Shown here: positions 25,456-32,037 of the stretch, one piece after another
Position numbering within the stretch: position 1 is the stretch's first letter
Layout of the letters: each line of letters begins with the position of its first letter
Assembly: GCA_045531435.1 (NCBI GenBank)
Contig: JAZSDZ010000039.1
Coordinates: 1-32,037, forward strand
Length of the DNA: 32,037 bases
From: Fimenecus sp045531435
Lineage (GTDB): Bacteria > Bacillota > Clostridia > Oscillospirales > Acutalibacteraceae
Reading direction: 5' to 3'
Made by a program: the position numbers and the translations under genes
The notes under the pieces: generated by a model
The model's input: the letters and a program-made list of their open reading frames with translations, nothing else
Told to the model about the DNA's origin: nothing
Database searches by the model: none

Positions 25456-27894
25456 TTAGATTTGCTTTAATTTACCGAGATTTTTAATGAGATTTGGAAT
25501 ACCCTTGAAGATAATCTTGAGACCTGCACCCATCTTATCCTCGTGAAGAATAAGAATGAGACCCTTTGCCATTTCAGGACTGAAAAGACCAAAACTCATT
25601 GAGATAAAGTTCTTGATAGGAAGCTGAGTAGCAACACCGGCCATCATTGTACCTTCGCCAAGAATTTTAATGAGAAGTCTATAAATTCTTCCACCCCATT
25701 TGCCATCCTTTGCATCCTCAATTGTGTTGAGAAGCGTGAACGGAGCGTTCTTATCTCTTACTGATGGTGGAAGTGGTTTGCCGTAAACTGCTTCAAATTC
25801 ATTTGCAGGTACATTCATAACATTTGCACCGTAATATGATGGAGCAGTAGCTCTGTAATCAGGAATAACGGCATCAACTGTTGATTCAACAATAACTGAA
25901 GCAATAAGCTTGATATCACGGCTTGATGCACCAACTAAGATGTTGAAGTAACCTGTTTCAACATGCCAGTCATTGATGTTTACATTGTAATATGCAAATG
26001 CACGCTTACCAAGAGTAATTGAAACTTCTTTTTCTTCGCCTGCCTTCAAGAATACCTTTTCAAATGCACGGAGTTCTTTGATAGGACGATAAATTGTGCT
26101 TTCAGGGTCGTTAACATAAATCTGAGCAACTTCAGCGCCGTCAACATTACCAGTGTTCTTAATCTTGAATGAAACTGTAACTGTGTCTGTATCCTTAATT
26201 TTGTCAGCCGAAACCTTTATATCACTATATTCAAATGTTGTATATGAAAGACCGTGACCAAATGGGAATGCAACAGGTTTGTTTACAGTATCATAGTATT
26301 TGTAACCAACATAAACGCCTTCTCTGTATTCAACAGAAGCAGGACTGCCAGGGAAGTTGTTATAGCTTGAATTATCTTCAAGAGCACAAGGGTATGTTTC
26401 AGAGAGTTTACCACTTGGGTTAACATCACCGAAGATAATATCACAAACAGCACTGCCACCAGCCTGACCTGTAAGGAACATGTTAAGGATAGAAGGAACT
26501 TTGTCTGCCCAAGGCATTGCGATAGATGCGCCACCTGAAAGAACAACGACTGTGTTTGGGTTAACCTTAAGTACTTCTTCAACAAGAGTGTTGTGGATAG
26601 GTGGGAGATTGATGTGGCTTCTATCGTTACCTTCTGTTTCGTAATCGTCAGTAAGTCCAATGAATACAAGAGCAACATCAGCATCTTTTGCTGTGTTCTT
26701 TGCTTCTTCAACCATATCCATTTCTTTCTTGTTTTTGCTTTTGAGTTTGTAGCCCGGAGCAAATGAGAAGTCGATACCCATTTCTTTCATTGTATCGTAA
26801 GCAGAGTCAAGCTTGATTGGATTGATAAGAGATGAACCTGCACCCTGATAACGAGGTGTACGAGCCATTTCACCAATAACAGCAATTTTTGCATTTTTCT
26901 TTAATGGAAGAACATTGTTATCATTCTTCATAAGAACTATACACTGTGATGCGATTTCACGAGCAAGTTTGTGGTGAGCATCACTATCATATGTATAATC
27001 GCCGAGTACCTTTTCAGCACGCTTGCTCATATCAATGAGCTTATCAACAGCCTTGTCAAGAATTGCTTCGTCAAGTGAACCATCTTTAACTGCATCGCAG
27101 ATAAGCTTTGTGCCGATACCTGAAGAAGTTGGCATTTCAAGTTCCTGACCTGCAATAAGTCCGGGTACTCTTTCGTTTTCTGCACCCCAGTCGGTAACAA
27201 CAACACCCTTAAAGCCCCATTCGTTACGAAGAACATCAGTTAAAAGCCACTTGTTTTCAGCAGCATATGTGCCGTTAACTCTGTTATATGAGTTCATAAT
27301 TGTCCAAGGCTGAGCCTTTTTAACTGCAATTTCAAAAGGAAGAAGGTATGTTTCACGAAGTGTTCTTTCGTCAACAACTGCATTAACAGTCATTCGTCTT
27401 GTTTCCTGATTGTTTGCAGCGTAGTGCTTGAGAGATGTGCCGACACCCTTGCTCTGAACACCATTTACGAATGCAGCAGACATTTCACCTGCGAGAAGTC
27501 CATCTTCTGAAAAATATTCAAAGTTACGTCCGCAAAGTGGTGAACGCTTGATGTTTGTACCAGGTCCTAAAAGTACAGAAACCTTTTCCTTTAAGCATTC
27601 CTCACCAAGTGCTTGACCCATTTTATAAAGAAGGTCAGTATCCCATGAACAAGCAGTTGCGGATGCAGTAGGGAAGCAGATTGCAGGAACACCTTTCAAA
27701 AGATTTGTTTCACCTTTTGGTGTATCACCCGGGTCACCTTTTTTACGGATACCGTGAGGTCCGTCGTTTAGGCTTATTGACTTGATACCAAGTCTTTCGA
27801 CAGGCTGTGAGTGCCAGTAGTCAAGACCATCGCACATACTTGCTTTTTCTTCAAGTGTCATCTGTGCAATAAGGTCAGCATGTTTAAGAGCCAT
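25456..27894 (-). CDS. GH3 beta-glucosidase
   Basis: An 812-residue retaining glycosidase that removes terminal beta-linked glucose (or related sugar) from short oligosaccharides; no signal peptide, so cytosolic. The order is a TIM barrel (about 1-290) with KHYAANNQE (156-164) and nucleophile Asp235 in VVTDWG, an alpha/beta sandwich (about 320-540) with the probable acid/base Glu in ETEGNDRSHINLP, and a fibronectin III-like domain (about 570-640). The last 90 or so residues, from about 720, form a hydrophobic/amphipathic tail beyond Fn3; a similar tail occurs, as I recall, in other clostridial GH3 enzymes. AGGAGG precedes the ATG. It lies 45 bases after rmuC on the same strand. The exact substrate cannot be read. 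Confidence 0.93.
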   Translation of the reverse strand: MALKHADLIAQMTLEEKASMCDGLDYWHSQPVERLGIKSISLNDGPHGIRKKGDPGDTPKGETNLLKGVPAICFPTASATACSWDTDLLYKMGQALGEECLKEKVSVLLGPGTNIKRSPLCGRNFEYFSEDGLLAGEMSAAFVNGVQSKGVGTSLKHYAANNQETRRMTVNAVVDERTLRETYLLPFEIAVKKAQPWTIMNSYNRVNGTYAAENKWLLTDVLRNEWGFKGVVVTDWGAENERVPGLIAGQELEMPTSSGIGTKLICDAVKDGSLDEAILDKAVDKLIDMSKRAEKVLGDYTYDSDAHHKLAREIASQCIVLMKNDNNVLPLKKNAKIAVIGEMARTPRYQGAGSSLINPIKLDSAYDTMKEMGIDFSFAPGYKLKSKNKKEMDMVEEAKNTAKDADVALVFIGLTDDYETEGNDRSHINLPPIHNTLVEEVLKVNPNTVVVLSGGASIAMPWADKVPSILNMFLTGQAGGSAVCDIIFGDVNPSGKLSETYPCALEDNSSYNNFPGSPASVEYREGVYVGYKYYDTVNKPVAFPFGHGLSYTTFEYSDIKVSADKIKDTDTVTVSFKIKNTGNVDGAEVAQIYVNDPESTIYRPIKELRAFEKVFLKAGEEKEVSITLGKRAFAYYNVNINDWHVETGYFNILVGASSRDIKLIASVIVESTVDAVIPDYRATAPSYYGANVMNVPANEFEAVYGKPLPPSVRDKNAPFTLLNTIEDAKDGKWGGRIYRLLIKILGEGTMMAGVATQLPIKNFISMSFGLFSPEMAKGLILILHEDKMGAGLKIIFKGIPNLIKNLGKLKQI

Positions 27895-27939
27895 TTTTAT
27901 TTCCTCCTTGATAAAGTATATAATTGCTTAACATTTTTA

Positions 27940-29253
27940 TTATATATCAATACTATCTGTTTCGTCAAATAAAAGTTTATCGGCAGAAACAGAATCAATA
28001 GCTTCAATGTTTTTAAGTTTCCTTTGAATGAATGAATTTTTGCGTTCAGCATCCTCGAGTGTCTTACCTGCTTCATCAACTTTTTTCTTCGCTTTTGCAA
28101 GTAATTCGCTGAATTTTACATATTGTGCCTTTGCTGCACCAAGTATTTCACGGACTTCATTTGCCTTTTCGTTGATAGCAATTGTCTTAAAGCCCATTGA
28201 AAGAGAATTGAGAAGTGCAGTAATTGTTGAAGGACCTGCAATCATAACATTATATTCGTTCTGAATTTTTTCAGGAAGACCTGTTCTTGATGATGCGATT
28301 TCAGCATAAAGACCTTCTGTTGCAAGATACATAATTGCAAAAGGAGTTGTATTTGGTACATGAATATATTTTGCAATTGATTTTGCTTCTCCTAAAACTC
28401 TTGTTTCAAGCTCTTTTCTTGCTTGTTTTACTGCTTCTGCATCGGCACGGTCAGCTGCATCGCAAAGTCGAACATAATCTTCCATAGGAAATTTCGAGTC
28501 AACAGGAAGTAAAATGTCATTTCCATCTTTTTCACTTGATGGAATACGGATAGCAAATTCAACTCTGTCGAGCGAGTTAGGTACAGTAGCCACATTCTTT
28601 TCAAACATATTAGGTATTGTCTGATTTAAAATGCCTTCAAGCTGAACCTCTGCCCAGGTGCCTCTTGCCTTTACATTAGTAAGCACACGATTAAGAGCAG
28701 TAACATTTTCAGTAACACCCGTGGAAAGTTTCTGCATTTCACCAAGAGATTTGTAAAGATTTTCAAGTTGGTCTGAAACCGTTTTAAATGAAGAATTAAG
28801 TCTTGTTGTAAGTGTTGCAGTAAGCTTTTCATCAACAGTTACTCGCATTTCTTCAAGCTTTTTTTCGTTTGATTCTTGCATTTTTGTAATTGATTCTTCA
28901 AGAGTTTTATTCTGTTTTTCGCTTTGTTGAGCGTTCTTTTCACTCATTGATACAAGCATTTCGTTCATCTTTTCACGATGCTCGAAATTTCCCCTATTCA
29001 TATTGTCGATACGAAGTGACATATCATCAAGACTCTTTTTGACATCTTCACGGATTTCTTTGTTAGCTGTTTGGTTTTCAACACGGATACGATGAAATTC
29101 GTCACCGAAATTCTTGTTCATATAATCGAATTTCTGTTTAAGTGAATCATTAGCTTTATTGTTTTTTGAATTTTTAAGGACAAGAATCATAATGATTATG
29201 GAAACAACGGATAAAATGATGGAAATCATAAGTAAAATATCATTTTGTGGCAT
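27940..29253 (-). CDS. rmuC: RmuC-family DNA recombination-limiting protein
   Basis: A 437-residue protein. An N-terminal membrane helix (about 6-27) is followed by a long coiled coil (about 35-175, rich in Glu/Lys/Gln heptads) and the RmuC domain (about 180-390). Family blocks visible are RGTWAEVQLEGIL, LPVDSKFPMEDY (a nuclease-like PD-(D/E)XK-type core is proposed for this family), YLATEGLYAEI and MIAGPSTITALLNSL. RmuC limits sequence inversions between short repeats in E. coli; the biochemical activity is poorly defined. AAGGAG lies upstream of the ATG. The gene is probably cotranscribed with the GH3 gene, with no obvious functional link. Confidence 0.93.
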   Translation of the reverse strand: MPQNDILLMISIILSVVSIIIMILVLKNSKNNKANDSLKQKFDYMNKNFGDEFHRIRVENQTANKEIREDVKKSLDDMSLRIDNMNRGNFEHREKMNEMLVSMSEKNAQQSEKQNKTLEESITKMQESNEKKLEEMRVTVDEKLTATLTTRLNSSFKTVSDQLENLYKSLGEMQKLSTGVTENVTALNRVLTNVKARGTWAEVQLEGILNQTIPNMFEKNVATVPNSLDRVEFAIRIPSSEKDGNDILLPVDSKFPMEDYVRLCDAADRADAEAVKQARKELETRVLGEAKSIAKYIHVPNTTPFAIMYLATEGLYAEIASSRTGLPEKIQNEYNVMIAGPSTITALLNSLSMGFKTIAINEKANEVREILGAAKAQYVKFSELLAKAKKKVDEAGKTLEDAERKNSFIQRKLKNIEAIDSVSADKLLFDETDSIDI

Positions 29254-29285
29254 AATAATCTCCTTGACTATGTGATATATAAATC

Positions 29286-29294
29286 ATTATAACA
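29286..29294 (-). promoter_or_regulatory. Possible rmuC promoter (extended -10)
   Basis: On the minus strand TGTTATAAT, an extended -10, 33 bases upstream of the rmuC start. I see no good -35. Confidence 0.42.
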
Positions 29295-29362
29295 GAAGAA
29301 TACAATAAATGCGAGTTTTTTATAAAAATTTTTCTTAAAATATAGCCAGATTTCACTTTATT

Positions 29363-29371
29363 TGTTATAAT
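29363..29371 (+). promoter_or_regulatory. Possible promoter of the solute-binding protein gene (extended -10)
   Basis: TGTTATAAT at 29363-29371 with no clear -35. It lies so close to the ATG at 29389 that the transcript would begin at the ribosome site, which makes it doubtful. Confidence 0.3.
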
Positions 29372-29388
29372 GGTGAAAGGTGAATAAA

Positions 29389-30969
29389 ATGTTTAAGAAA
29401 TTTTTCAGTATTTTTATGGCATCGGTCCTTCTTGCGACTTGTTTTGCAGGTTGTAAAAAAGAAGAGAAAGAAACATATCTTGCCTGTGCAATCGGTGAGA
29501 TGCCTCGTTATTTTGACCCGCAGGTTGCATCTAACACAGGTGAAAAAATAGTGGCTGTCAATACCTTTGATGGTCTTTTTAAGCTTGACGAAAATGGTGA
29601 AGCAAAAAAATGTGCAGTTAAAAATTACACTGTATCAGCAGATGGTCTTACATATACATTTTACCTTCAAAATAATATGAAATATTACATATCTGATGCT
29701 GTTGCCGATTTTCTTGAAGAAAAGGAAAAATACATCGAAGGAAAAGTTACTGCAAAGGATTTTGCTTTTGGAATTACACGAGCAGTTTTACCTGAAACAA
29801 ATGCTCCTGATTTCCCATTGTTGAGTATTATTAAAAATGCAACAGCTGTGCATAATGGTGAAATGACAGTTGATGCATTAGGGGTACAGGTTGTTGATGA
29901 ATACACTCTTCAGATAATACTTGAGGAAAAGACAAATAACTTTTTGTATTCACTTTCTCAGCCTGTGTCATTTCCTTGTGATGAGGAATTTTTCAACTTG
30001 ACGAATGGCAGATATGGACTTGATGAGGAATATATTATTTCAAATGGTAGTTTTTATCTTTCTGATATTAAAGATGGCGAATCTGTCAGGTTTTCAAAGG
30101 TAGAAAATTATACAGGTGAATTTAAACCATTACCCACATCTGTAAGGCTTCATATAAATGCAAATGAGGTTGATATTGCAAAAAAAGTAGATGATAAGAC
30201 TTATGACTTAGGTTTTTTTGTATCACCTGAAGCACTTGAGGAATTAGGTAGAAAAACAACTAAAACAAATCTTCAGAATGTTACGACAACTCTTGTTTTC
30301 AATATGAAAAAAGACATTCTTCAGAATGTCAAACTTCGTACAGGTCTTATTTCAAGTATTGACAAAGCAACAATTTCTGCAAACCCTGTGAAAGCTCTTA
30401 TTCCGTCATATTATAATTTATCAGGTGGAAAACTTGAGAGCTTGTCATACAGTATTGACAATGCGAGAAACAATATGATTTCTGCATTTGAAGAATTAAA
30501 AATTGATAATCTTAAAATAAATATTCTATGTACTGAAAAGTATGGTGAAATGGCAAAGGCTATTGTAAGTAACTGGCAGACTAATATCGGTGTTGAGCTT
30601 AACGGCACAATAACCGTTGTTAATGATGACGAGTTCAATAAAAAAATTAAAACAGGTGATTTTGACCTTGCAATCTATAATTTGACTGTTGATTCAAATA
30701 AATCAATGAGCTTTTTGTCACAATTCAGAACAGGTAATGAGAAAAATGTGTCATCATACTCATCAGAAGAGTTTGACAGAGCCTTGGATGACTTAAGTAT
30801 GAATTCCACAAAGGAAAAGGCAATATATTGTGAAAGCTATCTTCTTAAAAATGCAGTTATTATGCCTATAGAATATGAAAATACTGTTTTTGCAGTTGCA
30901 AAGGGTACGAGTGGAGTGTATTTTGCAGGGGATAGTTCAAATATATATTTCTATAAGGGCCAGAAATAA
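29389..30969 (+). CDS. Family 5 extracellular solute-binding lipoprotein (peptide ABC transporter type)
   Basis: A 526-residue lipoprotein. The signal peptide ends in lipobox FAGC with Cys22, and the mature part is a DppA/OppA-like binding protein. Family features are the early ...FDPQVASNTGEKIVAVNTFDGLF segment (about 45-70), the DGLTYTFYLQNNMKY motif (about 88-102) and the late strand-rich second lobe. It probably captures an oligopeptide or similar ligand outside the membrane. No permease or ATPase gene is nearby, so it is an orphan or works with components elsewhere. ATG 29389 is preferred over the in-frame GTG 29380, which overlaps the AAAGG site. Its stop overlaps the next start (TAATG). 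Confidence 0.88.
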   Translation: MFKKFFSIFMASVLLATCFAGCKKEEKETYLACAIGEMPRYFDPQVASNTGEKIVAVNTFDGLFKLDENGEAKKCAVKNYTVSADGLTYTFYLQNNMKYYISDAVADFLEEKEKYIEGKVTAKDFAFGITRAVLPETNAPDFPLLSIIKNATAVHNGEMTVDALGVQVVDEYTLQIILEEKTNNFLYSLSQPVSFPCDEEFFNLTNGRYGLDEEYIISNGSFYLSDIKDGESVRFSKVENYTGEFKPLPTSVRLHINANEVDIAKKVDDKTYDLGFFVSPEALEELGRKTTKTNLQNVTTTLVFNMKKDILQNVKLRTGLISSIDKATISANPVKALIPSYYNLSGGKLESLSYSIDNARNNMISAFEELKIDNLKINILCTEKYGEMAKAIVSNWQTNIGVELNGTITVVNDDEFNKKIKTGDFDLAIYNLTVDSNKSMSFLSQFRTGNEKNVSSYSSEEFDRALDDLSMNSTKEKAIYCESYLLKNAVIMPIEYENTVFAVAKGTSGVYFAGDSSNIYFYKGQK

Positions 30970-31439
30970 TGAGAAAGAACAGACTTGTTTGTATCGTTTT
31001 TTCGTGGATTCTTGTATTGATAATATTGTGCTTTATCTTTGGATTGTCTGCACAGGATGCAGATGACTCCAAGGAATTGAGTGACTCATTTGTTCGCAGA
31101 TTACTTGATTGGTTGAATATTAATATTGATGGTGAAGCACTGAGAAAAATTGCTCATATGCTTGAATTTATAGCACTTTCATTCAGCTTTTTTAATGCGA
31201 TTTATAACACTTGGGAAATGAGGAAAGCATATTTAATATCACTTGTTTTAACCGTTGTGTGTGCATTTTGTGATGAATTTCATCAGATTTTTGTACCCGG
31301 CAGAGCATTTCAGATAAGTGATATTTTAATAGATAGTATAGGTGCAATAATCGGAGTTGTTGCATACTTAATATTATATAAGTTAATTTTAATTCTAAAG
31401 GAAAGAGGAAATAAAAATGGCAGTATTGAAACCATTTAA
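30969..31439 (+). CDS. VanZ-like family membrane protein
   Basis: A 156-residue protein with four hydrophobic segments (about 6-26, 62-80, 86-104 and 113-140). The VanZ family signatures are clear: LRKIAHMLEF (about 58-67) and DEFHQIFVPGRAFQISDILIDSIGA (two halves, about 102-126). VanZ confers low-level teicoplanin resistance in enterococci, but most clostridial members have no known role and sit away from van genes, as here. It starts in the stop codon of the upstream gene (one-base overlap) and overlaps the next gene by 23 bases, so all three are probably translated together. Confidence 0.92.
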   Translation: MRKNRLVCIVFSWILVLIILCFIFGLSAQDADDSKELSDSFVRRLLDWLNINIDGEALRKIAHMLEFIALSFSFFNAIYNTWEMRKAYLISLVLTVVCAFCDEFHQIFVPGRAFQISDILIDSIGAIIGVVAYLILYKLILILKERGNKNGSIETI

Positions 31440-32037
31440 GGCAGTCAGACCAAAGGATGAATATGCATCATTGGTAGGCGCTTTGCCTTATGATGTAATG
31501 AATTCAGAAGAAGCAAGAGAAATGGTAAAAGATAAACCATATTCATTTTTGCATGTTGATAAGGCAGAGATTGATTTACCAAAGGGAATTGATATTTATT
31601 CTGCCGAGGTTTATGAAAAGGCAAAAAAAAATCTTGACGCTTTATGTGAAAAGGGCATCTGTCAGCAGGATGAAAAATCAATGCTCTATATTTATCGTCA
31701 GATTATGAATGGCCGTGAGCAGACAGGTATTGTTGGTTGTACTGCAGTTGACGATTATCTCAATAATATTATCAAAAAGCACGAATTTACAAGAGCAGAT
31801 AAGGAAGCAGACAGAATTCGTCACGTTGATACTCTTGATGCAAATACAGGTCCTATTTTCTTAACACACCGTGAAAATAAAACTGTTTCAGATATTACAG
31901 AAAACTGGAAAAAGACTCATACGCCTTGTTATGATTTCGTAAGTGACGACGGTGTTTCACAGACTGTATGGGTAATTGATGACGATACAGTTATTGATAC
32001 TCTTGTTAAAGAATTCCAAGAAATTCCATATCTTTAT
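31417..32037 (+). CDS. DUF1015 family protein (partial, 3' end outside window)
   Basis: 207 codons are visible of a family usually near 400-420 residues; the frame is open to the window edge. It begins MAVLKPFKAVRPK and has the typical LPYDVMNSEEAREM (about 23-36) and IKKHEFTRADKEADRIRHV (about 115-133). The function of DUF1015 is not established; it is often found next to serine biosynthesis genes in Clostridia, but only upstream neighbours are visible here. The ATG follows AAAGAGGAA and lies 23 bases inside the end of the vanZ-like gene. Confidence 0.9.
   Translation, partial: MAVLKPFKAVRPKDEYASLVGALPYDVMNSEEAREMVKDKPYSFLHVDKAEIDLPKGIDIYSAEVYEKAKKNLDALCEKGICQQDEKSMLYIYRQIMNGREQTGIVGCTAVDDYLNNIIKKHEFTRADKEADRIRHVDTLDANTGPIFLTHRENKTVSDITENWKKTHTPCYDFVSDDGVSQTVWVIDDDTVIDTLVKEFQEIPYLY

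Noticed and set aside
30969..31439. VanZ-like gene as a sign of glycopeptide resistance
   Set aside because: No vanA/H/X/R/S genes are present; VanZ-family proteins are widespread in Clostridia without resistance.

Overview
The window is AT-rich chromosomal DNA from a low-G+C Gram-positive anaerobe. It most likely belongs to the Clostridia (Ruminococcaceae/Oscillospiraceae-like gut or rumen lineage). This is inferred from strong AGGAGG-type ribosome sites, a T-box leader on aspS, a YtrA-type GntR regulator, a Firmicutes-type NagB, several lipoproteins and many glycoside hydrolases paired with sugar symporters. I saw no rRNA, tRNA, CRISPR array, phage gene or insertion sequence.

Layout. The left edge (1-3080) holds the 5' part of trkA (minus strand), a membrane-anchored endonuclease/exonuclease/phosphatase-fold protein and a lipoprotein of unknown role. 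From 3100 to 7695 is an alpha-glucoside cluster: a GH13 oligo-1,6-glucosidase-like enzyme and two tandem paralogous MFS transporters. It converges on nagB across a bidirectional terminator. From 8440 to 13980 (minus strand) is a cytosolic GH38 alpha-mannosidase, a GPH-family symporter and a small zinc-ribbon membrane protein, ending in a long imperfect palindromic repeat. Divergent from it (14079-16331) is a surface-anchored GH51-like protein that has lost the catalytic acid/base glutamate. From 16500 to 20262 is a self-contained GntR/ABC ATPase/permease operon with a perfect 11-bp inverted-repeat operator at its promoter.

From 20312 to 25291 (minus strand) is a translation operon: T-box leader, aspS fused in frame to gatC, gatA, gatB. 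This should make Asn-tRNA(Asn) indirectly, by AspRS mischarging followed by amidation. The unusual point is GatA. It is about 90 residues short and lacks the cis-serine and both glutamine-binding residues (Arg358 and Asp425 in S. aureus numbering), while GatB looks intact. The glutamine-dependent ammonia supply may therefore be lost or replaced.

The right part (25412-32037) has a GH3 beta-glucosidase and RmuC on the minus strand. On the plus strand an orphan family-5 solute-binding lipoprotein, a VanZ-like protein and the start of a DUF1015 protein overlap each other and look translationally coupled.

As a whole this is mostly chromosomal housekeeping plus sugar-scavenging genes: importers matched to cytosolic alpha-glucosidase, alpha-mannosidase and beta-glucosidase, with NagB feeding amino-sugar phosphate into glycolysis. 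The best candidates for something unusual are the divergent GatA in the AspRS-GatC operon and the acid/base-less, membrane-tethered GH51-like protein.
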